This document shows, one piece after another, positions 8,735-17,712 of a DNA stretch of 64,000 nt (position 1 is its first letter; each line of letters starts with the position of its first letter). The stretch is from Vitreoscilla massiliensis (GTDB taxonomy: Bacteria; Pseudomonadota; Gammaproteobacteria; Burkholderiales; Neisseriaceae). Location of the stretch: contig NZ_LN898217.1 in the NCBI RefSeq assembly GCF_001457815.1, positions 62,001 to 126,000 on the forward strand, given 5' to 3'. The notes beneath the pieces were generated by a model. That model saw only the letters and a list, made by a program, of their open reading frames with translations. It searched no databases and was not told where the DNA came from. A program made the translations under genes and the position numbers.

Positions 8735-9565
8735 ATGTTGTTCTCATCTGCTGTTCGCAACAGCGCGGCCATCTTGGCTTTGGGTTTGGGTTTAAGTGCT
8801 TGTGGTGGTCAATCTGCGGATGCTACCAAAGCAGGTAGCAGTGCACCTGCGGCTTCTGCTGCCAGTGGCGCCACTGCTGCCGCAGGTCAAACCTATAAAA
8901 TCGCTTTGAATGCCGAGTTTGCACCGTTTGAATCCATGTCTACCGATGGCAAAATCGAAGGTTTTGACGTGGACGTGATGAATGCCATGGCCAAAGCCGG
9001 TGGCTTTAACGTGGAATACAAACACCAACCTTGGGAAGGCTTGTTCGCCACCTTGACCAATGGCGATGCCGATGCGGTGATTTCTGCGGTAACCATTACC
9101 GACGAGCGCAAACAGCAAATGAGTTTCACCGATCCTTACTACGCGATTACCCAAATCGTGTTGGTACCACAAGGTAAAAACGTTGCCAGCGTCGATGATT
9201 TGAAAAAATTGGACAAAATTGGCGTGATTACCGGCAATACCGGTGACTTGGCTGCGCAAAAAATCTTGGGCGCAACCAGCGAGAAAATCGTGCGTTATGA
9301 AGCCTTCCCATTGGCAGCCAAAGAAGTGGAAACCGGCTCTGTTGATGCGGTGATTTCTGACAGCGCGGTGGTGGCCAACTATGTGAAAAACAACAGCGAT
9401 AAAGGCTTCACCATGGTGAAAGTACCTGACTTTGCTGAAGAGCATTACGGCATTGCGGTGGCCAAAGACAACACCGAATTGTTGACCAAGTTCAACGCCG
9501 CTTTGAAAACCATCAAAGACAACGGTGAGTATCAGAAGATTTTGGACAAATACTTCGCCAAATAA
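8735..9565 (+). CDS. Amino-acid ABC transporter substrate-binding lipoprotein, copy 1
   Basis: 276 residues. A lipoprotein signal with lipobox LSAC near residue 23 and an Ala/Ser-rich tether precede a family-3 periplasmic binding fold: NAEFAPFESM, IEGFDVDVMNAMA, PWEGLFATL, ITDERKQQM, TGNTGDLAAQKIL and DAVISDSAVV. It should bind polar or basic amino acids and pass them to an inner-membrane ABC permease. No permease or ATPase gene is adjacent, and a terminator separates it from a close paralogue. Substrate unknown. Confidence 0.9.
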   Translation: MLFSSAVRNSAAILALGLGLSACGGQSADATKAGSSAPAASAASGATAAAGQTYKIALNAEFAPFESMSTDGKIEGFDVDVMNAMAKAGGFNVEYKHQPWEGLFATLTNGDADAVISAVTITDERKQQMSFTDPYYAITQIVLVPQGKNVASVDDLKKLDKIGVITGNTGDLAAQKILGATSEKIVRYEAFPLAAKEVETGSVDAVISDSAVVANYVKNNSDKGFTMVKVPDFAEEHYGIAVAKDNTELLTKFNAALKTIKDNGEYQKILDKYFAK

Positions 9566-9573
9566 TGTGTTTT

Positions 9574-9606
9574 AATAGGCTGTCTTTGTGACAGCCTATT
9601 TTTTTA
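9574..9606 (+). terminator. Rho-independent terminator between the two binding-protein genes
   Basis: AATAGGCTGTC / GACAGCCTATT, an 11-bp stem with a 5-base loop, then a run of T. It sits only 30 bases before the second gene's start, so copy 2 probably depends partly on readthrough or on its own promoter. Confidence 0.85.
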
Positions 9607-9635
9607 TTAAAACTACATTAAAAACGGGAGAACTC

Positions 9636-10475
9636 ATGTCTTTCACTCAATTGCGCAGCCTTGGTTTGGCCTTTGCAACGGCCAGCTTGTTGGCCGCTTG
9701 TGGCGGTGGTCAATCTGCATCCAATACCGCTCCAGCAGCGTCTACTCCAGCTTCGGCCAGTTCGGCTACTGGCGCCGCGCCTGCTACCGATGGCGATAAA
9801 GTCTTGAAAGTGGCGATGAATGCCAATTTCCCGCCGTTTGAATCCATGAACCCAAATGGTCAAATCGAGGGCTTTGACGTCGATGTGATGAATGCCATAG
9901 CCAAAGAAGAAGGCTTTAAAGTGTCTTATCACCAACAGGCTTGGGACGGCATTTTCGCCAGCTTGAAAGCCGGTGACAACGACATCTTGATTTCGGGTAT
10001 TACCATTACCGATGAGCGCAAACAGCAAATGCTGTTCTCCGAGCCGTATTACAAAATCACCCAAGTGATATTGGTACCGCAAGGCAAATCCATCAAATCG
10101 GTAGAAGACTTGAAAAAAATGGACAAAGTCGGTGTAACTTTGGGCACCACTGGCGATTTGGCGGCGCAAAAAATCTTGGGTGCCACCAGTGAAAAAATCA
10201 TCCGTTTGGAAAATCTGCCGTTGATGCTGAAAGAAGTGGAAACTGGCGCAGTAGATGCTGTGATTTCAGACAGTGCAGTGGTGGCAGACTATGTGAAGAA
10301 AAAAGGCGACAAAGGTTTCACCATGGTGGAAGTGCCTGATTTCACCGTGGAATACTATGGCATCGCCGTGCGTCAAGACGACAAGGCCTTGATGGACAAA
10401 ATCAATGCTGGTTTGAAAGAAATCCAAGCCAATGGCGAATATGACAAAATTTCAGACAAATATTTCGCTAAATAA
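9636..10475 (+). CDS. Amino-acid ABC transporter substrate-binding lipoprotein, copy 2
   Basis: 279 residues from the ATG at 9636, behind ACGGGAG. Same architecture as the preceding gene: lipobox LAAC, Ser/Ala/Pro tether, then NANFPPFESM, IEGFDVDVMNAIA, ITDERKQQM and TGDLAAQKILGATSEKI. The two are plainly tandem duplicates, very similar in the ligand-binding core but different in the tether and C-terminal lobe. They may have split in substrate or expression. No transporter subunits nearby. Confidence 0.9.
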   Translation: MSFTQLRSLGLAFATASLLAACGGGQSASNTAPAASTPASASSATGAAPATDGDKVLKVAMNANFPPFESMNPNGQIEGFDVDVMNAIAKEEGFKVSYHQQAWDGIFASLKAGDNDILISGITITDERKQQMLFSEPYYKITQVILVPQGKSIKSVEDLKKMDKVGVTLGTTGDLAAQKILGATSEKIIRLENLPLMLKEVETGAVDAVISDSAVVADYVKKKGDKGFTMVEVPDFTVEYYGIAVRQDDKALMDKINAGLKEIQANGEYDKISDKYFAK

Positions 10476-10508
10476 GCATTTGGTTTAAGTAGCGGTTTTT
10501 GAATCACA

Positions 10509-10586
10509 GCGTCCTGTAAATTGCACACATCTTGATTGAAATGGTCACAAAATCCATTTTGATGGATAGTCCGATTTACAGGACGC
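10509..10586. repeat. Variant DUS inverted pair (GCGTCCTGTAAA)
   Basis: GCGTCCTGTAAA at 10509-10520 and TTTACAGGACGC at 10575-10586 carry the same G-to-T change in both arms, so the 12-bp complementarity is preserved across a 54-base loop. Position after a stop codon is typical of DUS pairs. Confidence 0.75.
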
Positions 10587-10756
10587 TTTCGTTTGGCTAA
10601 TATTGATTGACTAGAATCAATGTTCGATATTAATAAGCTCTTGAAAGCGATTTAATTTTTGGGCAAGCACACCTTGTTTTTAGAACTGATGATAGAATAA
10701 GCACCGAATTGAATAATTAATCCAATTTTACAGTTAACCTGGCTTAAGGACAAACA

Positions 10757-11011
10757 ATGAAAACGATGTTAAAACTGATGGCAGCCACCGTAATCATGGG
10801 CAGTTTATCTGGATGTATTGGCTATGGTTACCAACAAGCGGTGATTACCCCTGAGCAACGTGAGCAAATGGCTTACGATTCACAACGTGTACAAGATGCC
10901 GAACGTGTCGAACGTGCTGAACGCCGTGCTGAGCGCCATGAAGAGCGCATGAGCCAAGCAGAAGCTTACCGCCGCGCCACCAGTGGCCAAAACGTTTACA
11001 TCTTGCATTGA
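10757..11011 (+). CDS. Small lipoprotein with Arg/Glu-rich helix
   Basis: 84 residues. Signal peptide with lipobox LSGC at residues 17-20. The mature part is a highly charged stretch of E/R heptad-like repeats (RVERAERRAERHEERM) predicted to be helical. Unknown family. It lies 50 bases before another small lipoprotein, and both may form one unit. Envelope-anchored; function not inferable. Confidence 0.7.
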   Translation: MKTMLKLMAATVIMGSLSGCIGYGYQQAVITPEQREQMAYDSQRVQDAERVERAERRAERHEERMSQAEAYRRATSGQNVYILH

Positions 11012-11061
11012 TTTACACATCAACAATCGATGACTGACTCATTTATTTTAAGGACTTAATC

Positions 11062-11388
11062 ATGAAAAATTTGCTGATTGTATTGACGGCTTCGGCGGTA
11101 TTGTTAACCGGTTGTGCGACGGGTGGGTCTGTCGGTGACATGGCCATTGGTGACGATTCAACTGCAATCAAAGCAGGTCGTAACCGTGCTGAAGCGCAAT
11201 TGTCGCGTGCGGAGTTGGAACAACACCGTCGCCAACGCACCAACGTGTCTGAAGAATTGGATTTGGAACAGAAAAAACGTTCTAACAAGCAACAACAAAT
11301 CGGTGGCGCCATGGGTACGATTATTGGTGGTGCTGCGACAGTGGGTGCGGTTGCCGGTACCATCAAAGCCTTGGGTTCTTGGTTCTGA
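11062..11388 (+). CDS. Small lipoprotein with glycine-rich hydrophobic tail
   Basis: 108 residues. Lipobox LTGC at residues 15-18, a charged helical middle (RAEAQLSRAELEQHRRQ, SEELDLEQKKRSNKQQQ) and a Gly/Ala-rich hydrophobic C-terminus (GGAMGTIIGGAATVGAVAG) of the glycine-zipper type seen in some envelope lipoproteins. AAGGA lies ahead of the ATG. It follows the 84-residue lipoprotein. Function unknown; possibly structural or stress-related. Confidence 0.7.
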   Translation: MKNLLIVLTASAVLLTGCATGGSVGDMAIGDDSTAIKAGRNRAEAQLSRAELEQHRRQRTNVSEELDLEQKKRSNKQQQIGGAMGTIIGGAATVGAVAGTIKALGSWF

Positions 11389-11402
11389 TACTTGCCAGTG
11401 TC

Positions 11403-11431
11403 AAAAAAGCTGCCTTTCGGCAGCTTTTTTT
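11403..11431. terminator. Bidirectional terminator
   Basis: AAAAAAGCTGCC, TTTC loop, GGCAGCTTTTTT. It serves the + lipoprotein gene and overlaps the last codon of rarD on the minus strand. Confidence 0.9.
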
Positions 11432-12329
11432 ATGTGGGTTTGTGTTGCTTAACAGAAGTGGCCACATACACAATCACCGCGAGCCAGACCAAGGCATAAC
11501 CGATGAAGCGCTGCATGTTAAAGGCCTCATGAAACAGCAATAAACCGGTCACAAATTGGGCAGTGGGGGAAATGTATTGAATGATGCCCATTTCGGTCAT
11601 GGAGATGCGTTTGGCTCCAGCTGCAAACAGCAATAAAGGCACGGAAGTGACGATGCCAGAGCCCACGAGCAAGCCCCAATTCAGTGTGCTTAAGTCCATA
11701 AACAAACTGCCTTGCTGGCCTTGCCAGAACAAATACAACACCGCTATGGGCAACATGCACAAGGTTTCTAAGGCCAAGCTCGGCAAAGCTGCCAACGGCG
11801 CCAATTTGCGCACCAAGCTGTAAAAACCAAAACTGATGGTCAAACCCAGCGCAATCCAAGGCACGTTGCCATACAGAAACACTAACCACAACACGCCCAA
11901 GACAGCGATGCCTATGGCAGCGGCCTGTAAACGGCTCATGCGCTCATTAAAGAAGATGCGTCCCAGTAAAATGCTGAACAAAGGCGACATAAAATAGCCC
12001 AAGCTCGCATCCAAAACATGGCTGTTGGTAATCGCCCACAGATATATCAACCAATTGGAGCCCAATAAACAGGCGGAAACGGCAAACACACCCAATAGTT
12101 TGGGTGTACGAGCGGCCTGTAACAAAGGTCCAGCTTGGCGCAATACCACCACCAACAATAAGGCAAATACGGTAGACCAGACCACGCGTTGCGCCAAAAT
12201 TTGGCTGGCTGGCATGGCGGTTTGGGTAATCGGGTACCAATACAGTGGGAATAAACCCCACAAAACATAACAGCTGACTGCGTAGATTAAGCCCTGTTTT
12301 TTTTCTTGTGCGGGCAATGATGATGACAT
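11430..12329 (-). CDS. rarD: RarD family EamA-type permease
   Basis: 299 residues with ten predicted helices in two EamA repeats. The start (QGLIYAVSCYVLWGLFPLYW), VWSTVFALLL, and the end (GIIQYISPTAQF, then FIGYALVWLAV) are typical of RarD. Substrate unproven; E. coli RarD is named for a chloramphenicol-sensitivity phenotype. DUS within the gene encode L-Q-A-A (for example RLQAAAIG). Monocistronic, convergent with the lipoproteins and downstream of pilU. Confidence 0.88.
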   Translation of the reverse strand: MSSSLPAQEKKQGLIYAVSCYVLWGLFPLYWYPITQTAMPASQILAQRVVWSTVFALLLVVVLRQAGPLLQAARTPKLLGVFAVSACLLGSNWLIYLWAITNSHVLDASLGYFMSPLFSILLGRIFFNERMSRLQAAAIGIAVLGVLWLVFLYGNVPWIALGLTISFGFYSLVRKLAPLAALPSLALETLCMLPIAVLYLFWQGQQGSLFMDLSTLNWGLLVGSGIVTSVPLLLFAAGAKRISMTEMGIIQYISPTAQFVTGLLLFHEAFNMQRFIGYALVWLAVIVYVATSVKQHKPT

Positions 12330-12349
12330 GTGTGTTCCTCAGAAAAGTG

Positions 12350-12368
12350 AAGCCACCTCGCGGTGGCT
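12350..12368 (-). terminator. Possible terminator after pilU
   Basis: AGCCACC / GGTGGCT, a 7-bp stem, 24 bases beyond the pilU stop. The T-run on the minus side is weak, so this is only a candidate. Confidence 0.45.
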
Positions 12369-12392
12369 TATTAGACGGTGGATGGTTTGATT

Positions 12393-13646
12393 CTAAATCA
12401 AATTCAGGTTGTCCACACGTTCAAATACGTGTTTCTTATCGCGGCCCTCTTCCCACAACTTGATCGACAAGCGCAAATCGTTGATGGAGTCGGCATTGCG
12501 CAAGGCTTCTTCGTAATCGATTTCGCCAGATGCGTACAAGCGCAGCAAGTGTTGGTCGAAGGTTTGCATGCCTTCTTCTTGGGCACGGTTCATGATGTCT
12601 TTGATGCCGCTGATGTCACCTTTGAACACCAAGTCTTGTACCGCTGGATTGTTCAACATGATGTCCATCGCCACGGTGCGGCCTGTACCGTCTTTTTTCA
12701 ACACCAAGCGTTGGGAAATAATCGCTTTCAGGTTCAAAGCCAAGTCCATGAAAATTTGCGCATGACGGGCTTCATCGTAGAAGTTAATCACACGTTCAAT
12801 CGCTTGGTTGGCATTGGTGGCGTGCAAGGTACACATACACAAGTGACCGGTTTGCGCCAATTCCATCGCGCGGCTCATCGATTCTTCGTCACGCACCTCA
12901 CCAACAATCACTACATCCGGTGCTTCACGCATCGCGCTCTTTAAGGCCGCATGCCAGCTTAAAGTATCCATGCCCACTTCGCGTTGGGTGACAATACTCT
13001 TGTGGTGGCGGTGCACATACTCGACCGGATCCTCGATGGTGATGATGTGACCTGCCAACAACTTGTTGCGGTGGTCTACCATGCCGGCCATGCTGGTGGA
13101 TTTACCCGAGCCGGTTGCACCCACCACAATAATCAAGCCGCGCTTTTCCAACGACAAGTCTTTCAGAATCGGTGGCAAACCCAATTCGTCCAAAGTGGCG
13201 ATTTCGGTATTGATTTTACGCATCACCATGCCGATGCGGCCTTGTTCATGGTAAGCGTTGACACGGAAACGCACTTCGGAATTGGCCTTAATCGCGTAGT
13301 TCAATTCCAACTCGTTTTGAAAATCTTTGATTTGCTTCGGTGTCATCGTCGACAACACCGTATCGCGTGTGGTTTCGGCCGAATAGGCTTTCGACGACAG
13401 TGGTGTGATTTTGCCGTTGATTTTCACCGCAGGCGGAAATTCGGGCGCGATAAAAATGTCCGACGCGTTTTTTTCAGCCGCGTACAACATGATTTTTTGC
13501 AGGTTCAAATATGCTTGTTGCAATTGTTGGGGACCAGCATTGGAAGTGCTGGCATTGGCTGTTGCAGCGGGCATCTCATGATCGGCGTTGGACTGAGCCG
13601 CAACATCATTGAGCATGGATAAGAGTTCATTGGTATCGTTAGGCAT
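12393..13646 (-). CDS. pilU: Type IV pilus accessory ATPase PilU
   Basis: 417 residues from the ATG at 13646; a GTG three codons earlier is possible. PilT/GspE ATPase fold: Walker A GATGSGKSTSMAGM near residue 170, Walker B VIVGEVRDEESM near 240 and a His-box HLCMCTLHATNA. The N-terminal 60 residues are a divergent low-complexity extension, and the C-terminus carries the PilU-type tail. PilU helps PilT retract pili under load. It lies 13 bases after pilT, hence one operon, relevant to twitching and DNA uptake. Confidence 0.93.
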   Translation of the reverse strand: MPNDTNELLSMLNDVAAQSNADHEMPAATANASTSNAGPQQLQQAYLNLQKIMLYAAEKNASDIFIAPEFPPAVKINGKITPLSSKAYSAETTRDTVLSTMTPKQIKDFQNELELNYAIKANSEVRFRVNAYHEQGRIGMVMRKINTEIATLDELGLPPILKDLSLEKRGLIIVVGATGSGKSTSMAGMVDHRNKLLAGHIITIEDPVEYVHRHHKSIVTQREVGMDTLSWHAALKSAMREAPDVVIVGEVRDEESMSRAMELAQTGHLCMCTLHATNANQAIERVINFYDEARHAQIFMDLALNLKAIISQRLVLKKDGTGRTVAMDIMLNNPAVQDLVFKGDISGIKDIMNRAQEEGMQTFDQHLLRLYASGEIDYEEALRNADSINDLRLSIKLWEEGRDKKHVFERVDNLNLI

Positions 13647-13659
13647 GGTCGTCACTCAA

Positions 13660-14700
13660 TCAGTTGATTAAATCAGGGTTGGTTGCTTTGCTGCGTGCCA
13701 TATCCACAGAGATTTGGTTACGGCGCACCAAGTTTTGCAAGCATTGGTCCAAAGTCTGCATGCCGTATTGTTGACCGGTTTGCATCACGGAGCCGATTTG
13801 CGCAATCTTGTTTTCACGAATCAAGTTACGTACCGCCGGCGTACTGAGCATGATTTCATGCGCGGCCACACGGCCACTGCCGTCTTTGGTTTTCAATAAG
13901 GTTTGTGATATTACCGCGCGCAAGCTCTCAGACAACATCGAGCGCACCATCTCTTTTTCACCAGCAGGGAACACGTCGACAATACGGTCAACGGTTTTGG
14001 CGGCACCGGTGGTATGCAAAGTACCGAATACCAAGTGACCGGTTTCGGCTGCGGTCAAGGCCAAGCCTATGGTCTCAGGGTCACGCATCTCACCCACCAG
14101 TATCACGTCCGGGTCTTCACGCAAAGCCGATCTTAAGGCATTGGCAAAACTGTGCGTGTGCTCGTGCAATTCACGTTGGTTGACCAAGGCTTTTTTAGAC
14201 TGATGCACAAACTCGATGGGGTCTTCGATGGTTAAGATGTGGGCAGGGTGGTTTTCATTGATGTAATTAATCATCGCTGCCAAAGTGGTGGATTTGCCCG
14301 AGCCGGTTGGGCCGGTAACCAATACCAAACCACGTGGTGTGTCGGAGATTTTTTCAAACACTTTTGGCGCTTGCAATTGTTCTAGCGTCAATACCGTGCT
14401 CGGAATGGTACGAAACACCGCCGCAGGGCCACGATTGGACATGAAGGCATTGACACGAAAACGCGCAATATTGGGTAATTCAAACGAAAAGTCGGTTTCC
14501 AAGTTTTGTTGGAAGATTTTGCGTTGGTTGTCGTTCATCACATCGGTAATCATGTCGAATACCTGCTCTTGATTGGCCGCAGGCAAGTTGATGCGGCGCA
14601 CGTCACCGTGTACCCGTATCATCGGTGGCAAGCCCGTGCTGATGTGTAAGTCCGACGCTTTGTTTTTAACGCTAAACGCTAATAAATCAGTAATTTGCAT
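13660..14700 (-). CDS. pilT: Type IV pilus retraction ATPase PilT
   Basis: 346 residues, standard length. Motifs: KASDLHISTGLPPM near the start, Walker A TGPTGSGKSTTLAAM near 135, Asp box ILTIEDPIEF, Walker B VILVGEMRDPETI, His box HLVFGTLHTTGAAKTVDR and the PilT-specific AVRNLIRENK near 290. The hexameric motor pulls pilus subunits back into the membrane, powering twitching and transformation. First gene of pilT-pilU; divergent from yggS across 142 bases. Confidence 0.96.
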   Translation of the reverse strand: MQITDLLAFSVKNKASDLHISTGLPPMIRVHGDVRRINLPAANQEQVFDMITDVMNDNQRKIFQQNLETDFSFELPNIARFRVNAFMSNRGPAAVFRTIPSTVLTLEQLQAPKVFEKISDTPRGLVLVTGPTGSGKSTTLAAMINYINENHPAHILTIEDPIEFVHQSKKALVNQRELHEHTHSFANALRSALREDPDVILVGEMRDPETIGLALTAAETGHLVFGTLHTTGAAKTVDRIVDVFPAGEKEMVRSMLSESLRAVISQTLLKTKDGSGRVAAHEIMLSTPAVRNLIRENKIAQIGSVMQTGQQYGMQTLDQCLQNLVRRNQISVDMARSKATNPDLIN

Positions 14701-14842
14701 GTTTATCCCTTATGCACACAAACCCCATCTGTGCTACGTTTGCTTTGATTCTCATTCGTGCTGTCAGGCCACGATTGTGATAAGGTTAGATGTTGTTTGT
14801 GTTGTTGTTGTCAGTCCATCCGTTACATCGTGGAGCCGTAAT

Positions 14843-15529
14843 ATGTCCCAGACCACCTTAATAGAACGATATCAAACGGTTATCGCCCACATTAAGCAAT
14901 TATCACACCAATACCGTCAAGATGAAACTGCTGTAACGCTGATTGCTGTCAGTAAGACTTTTCCCAGTGACGATATTCGCACGCTTTACCAGCAAGGACA
15001 ACGTCATTTTGGTGAAAATTACATCCAAGAATGGTCGCAAAAGACCGAACAATTATCAGATTTGGACATAGACTGGCACATCATTGGCCAAATCCAATCG
15101 AATAAGAGTCGCATTGTGGCGGAAAAAGCCGCTTGGGTGCACACCATAGACCGCGAAAAAATTGCACGCCGCTTGAGTGAGCAGCGACCAACAGAATGCC
15201 CACCGCTCAACGTTTGCATTGAAGTAAATACTTCAGGTAGTGCCGATAAGCACGGTGTGATGGCTGCCGATGTGTTGAATTTGGCGCAGCAAGTGAGCGC
15301 ATTGCCACAACTGCGTTTGCGCGGTTTGATGTGCGTGCCCAGCCATCCAGAAGACGCGCAACAATTGCAGCAAGAATTTGCATTAATGCAACAGCTATTC
15401 AAAGGCTTACAGGCCGCTAATCTGGATGTGGACACTTTATCCATGGGCATGAGTGCCGATATGGAGCAAGCCATCGCCGCTGGTGCGACCCATGTGCGCA
15501 TCGGTTCGGCCATATTTGGCCAACGCTAA
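14843..15529 (+). CDS. yggS: PLP homeostasis protein (YggS/PROSC family)
   Basis: 228 residues from the ATG at 14843 behind TGGAGC. PLP-binding lysine region LIAVSKTFP near residue 36, GENYIQEW near 58, WHIIGQIQSNK near 80, and the phosphate-binding end SMGMSADMEQAI...HVRIGSAIFG. It binds PLP without known catalysis and balances the free vitamin B6 pool. Classic neighbours follow (proC, yggT). A DUS encodes G-L-Q-A-A. Confidence 0.95.
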   Translation: MSQTTLIERYQTVIAHIKQLSHQYRQDETAVTLIAVSKTFPSDDIRTLYQQGQRHFGENYIQEWSQKTEQLSDLDIDWHIIGQIQSNKSRIVAEKAAWVHTIDREKIARRLSEQRPTECPPLNVCIEVNTSGSADKHGVMAADVLNLAQQVSALPQLRLRGLMCVPSHPEDAQQLQQEFALMQQLFKGLQAANLDVDTLSMGMSADMEQAIAAGATHVRIGSAIFGQR

Positions 15530-15574
15530 ACACCACTAATCCATGCTGTCACACAGCATCAAGAAAGAAAGAAC

Positions 15575-16384
15575 ATGCAAAAACTGTATTTTTTAGGCGG
15601 CGGCAATATGTGCCAAGCCATCGTGTCGGGTTTGGTGAAGCAAGCCAGCTTTGATATCACTGTTATCGACAACAATGCCGATAAACGCGCACATTTGGAA
15701 CAGGCGTATGGCGTGCACACAGGCACGGTAGTTCCTGATTTACAGGCCGATGATGTGCTCTTATTGGCAGTGAAACCGCAAGACATGGCTGCAGCCACCG
15801 CCCATGTGAAGAGCAATGGTGCGTTGATTTTGTCGATTGCTGCGGGTTTGGACATCGCCACCTTGAGCGCGATGTTAAACAACCCTCGCATCATCCGCAT
15901 TATGCCCAATACCCCTGCGCAAATTGGCATGGGTGTGGCGGGTGTGTTTGCGCCTGCAAGTTTACAGGCCGCTGACAAACACATTGCCGAACAAATCATG
16001 AGTGCTGTGGGGCAAGTGTATTGGCTCGCCGAAGAAAATCGCTTGCACGCCATTACTGGCATCAGTGGCAGCGGCCCTGCATATGTGTTTTATTTGATGG
16101 ATGCTTTGGCACAAGCGGCGCAAGCGCAAGGTTTTGATGCGGCAACCGCCCGCGAATTGAGCTTGGCCACGTTCAAAGGTGCGGTGGCCTTGGCCGAACA
16201 ATCGGGTTTGCCATTTGCGCAATTGCAAAAAAATGTCACTTCCAAAGGCGGCACCACTTTCGCCGCGATTACCGCGTTTGAAGCGGCGCACATTGCTGCA
16301 GACATACAGGCAGGTGTAGACGCGTGTGTGGCGCGTTCGGAAGAAATGCAAAGCCAATTGGCCAAGGCCAACCACGATGGTTGA
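15575..16384 (+). CDS. proC: Pyrroline-5-carboxylate reductase
   Basis: 269 residues. Rossmann start YFLGGGNMCQAIVSGL, LLAVKPQDM near 67, RIMPNTPAQIGMG near 110 and the signature GISGSGPAYVFYLMDAL near 163. Last step of proline biosynthesis, NAD(P)H dependent, cytoplasmic. It sits 45 bases after yggS and overlaps yggT by 8 bases, so the three genes are probably co-transcribed. Two DUS are in the gene, one imperfect (TTTACAGGCCGA). Confidence 0.95.
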   Translation: MQKLYFLGGGNMCQAIVSGLVKQASFDITVIDNNADKRAHLEQAYGVHTGTVVPDLQADDVLLLAVKPQDMAAATAHVKSNGALILSIAAGLDIATLSAMLNNPRIIRIMPNTPAQIGMGVAGVFAPASLQAADKHIAEQIMSAVGQVYWLAEENRLHAITGISGSGPAYVFYLMDALAQAAQAQGFDAATARELSLATFKGAVALAEQSGLPFAQLQKNVTSKGGTTFAAITAFEAAHIAADIQAGVDACVARSEEMQSQLAKANHDG

Positions 16385-16940
16385 TGCTGTTTACATGTTG
16401 GCATTGGCGTTTGCCATTGTGTGTTTTGCGCGCATGTTGTTGCAAGTGGGGCGTTTGCACATAGACCACCCGTTGGCGCAGTTTTGCATGAAAACCACGC
16501 AATGGCTGATTAAGCCCTTGCGCCGCATCGTGCCACCGCTCGGACGCTTTGACATGGCGTCTGTCGTGGCAGCGGTGTTGGTCATTTATTTGGCATACAT
16601 TGTGGTTGCAATATGGAGATTTCAAGGTTTAAGCGAATTGGGCAATGTGCGCTTTTTGGCGGGCGCGGTGTTTGCCAGCGTGTTGGACACACTCAAAGCT
16701 TTCAGCTATGCCTTATTGTTGGGTTTGCTGATTCAATCGGTTTTGAGTTGGCAGCAACGACCCACGCATTTGTTAACCGTGTTGCAGCGCATTTACAGGC
16801 CGCTTACCAAACCATTTGCATGGATGCGTTACCGCCAGTTTGATTTTTCTGCCGCGGTATTGGCCTTGATATTGTGGTGGTGGTTGGTGTCGGTATTGCC
16901 GTATTTGCAACAAAACTTAAACACTTGGTCTTTACAATAA
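16377..16940 (+). CDS. yggT: YggT family inner-membrane protein
   Basis: 187 residues from the ATG at 16377, inside the end of proC. Two YggT repeats, each with paired helices and the R-P-L / K-P type loop (LIKPLRRIVPPLGRFD near 45; IYRPLTKPFAWMRY near 140). The second loop overlaps a DUS that encodes I-Y-R-P-L. Related proteins act in osmotic or K+ uptake phenotypes and in cell-division-associated membranes, but the biochemistry is unsettled. Confidence 0.88.
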   Translation: MVDAVYMLALAFAIVCFARMLLQVGRLHIDHPLAQFCMKTTQWLIKPLRRIVPPLGRFDMASVVAAVLVIYLAYIVVAIWRFQGLSELGNVRFLAGAVFASVLDTLKAFSYALLLGLLIQSVLSWQQRPTHLLTVLQRIYRPLTKPFAWMRYRQFDFSAAVLALILWWWLVSVLPYLQQNLNTWSLQ

Positions 16941-17155
16941 GCGGTTTATGTGGTTTAAAGTAAGATTCACCAAACCTAATGAGCATTCATCAGGTCTTAA
17001 GGCTAATGCGATGAGCCTTAACTTTAAAACATGGACTTAGATTAAATCGGTTGCCGTCAAAGTATGTTACTATGCCGCGCTATTTTTTATAAAAATCAGA
17101 CCGATTTAACTGACTTGCCGTCTAGCGCGGCGATTGATAAGTAGAGGGGCTAATC

Positions 17156-17572
17156 ATGGCTAAACTTACCGAACAAGACATCATCAACTGGTCAGGACCG
17201 GAAGAAGATTACATGAATGAAGATCACTTGGCGTTCTTCAAAGAATTATTGACCAAATTGCAAGAAGAGTTGATCAACAATGCTACGTCGACCACCAATC
17301 ACTTACAAGAGCAAGTGGTGACGCCTGATCCTGCCGACCGCGCGACTTTGGAAGAAGAATATGCGTTGGAATTGCGCACCCGCGATCGTGAACGCAAATT
17401 GTTGACCAAAGTGCAGGCTTCTTTGCGCCAAATCGAAGACGGTTCTTACGGTTTCTGCAAAGATACCGACGAACCCATAGGCTTGAAACGCTTGTTGGCG
17501 CGTCCAACTGCGAACTTGTCGGTAGAAGCGCAAGAGCGCCGTGAACAAGTGAAAAAACAATTTGCTGATTGA
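17156..17572 (+). CDS. dksA: RNA polymerase-binding transcription factor DksA
   Basis: 138 residues. Long coiled coil with the tip motif DPADRATLEEE near residue 58-68, whose acidic residues enter the RNAP secondary channel. The C-terminal zinc-finger region has only one of the usual four cysteines (YGFCKDTDEPIGLKRL, then LSVEAQERR), as in DksA2-like and, as I recall, neisserial proteins, so it likely works without zinc. With ppGpp it mediates the stringent response. Own transcription unit. Confidence 0.92.
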   Translation: MAKLTEQDIINWSGPEEDYMNEDHLAFFKELLTKLQEELINNATSTTNHLQEQVVTPDPADRATLEEEYALELRTRDRERKLLTKVQASLRQIEDGSYGFCKDTDEPIGLKRLLARPTANLSVEAQERREQVKKQFAD

Positions 17573-17588
17573 TATCAACAGCATCACC

Positions 17589-17620
17589 AAGCCGCTGCCA
17601 AATGGGGAGCGGCTTTTTTT
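17589..17620 (+). terminator. Rho-independent terminator after dksA
   Basis: AAGCCGCT / AGCGGCTT, an 8-bp stem with an 11-base loop, followed by T7. Confidence 0.85.
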
Positions 17621-17712
17621 ATTCGCGCAAATTGAGGCAATTGGCATAATTTGTGTTAGTTTCATATCTTGAATTGCCATCACAACAATACATTCAAAAA
17701 GAGGGAATAACC

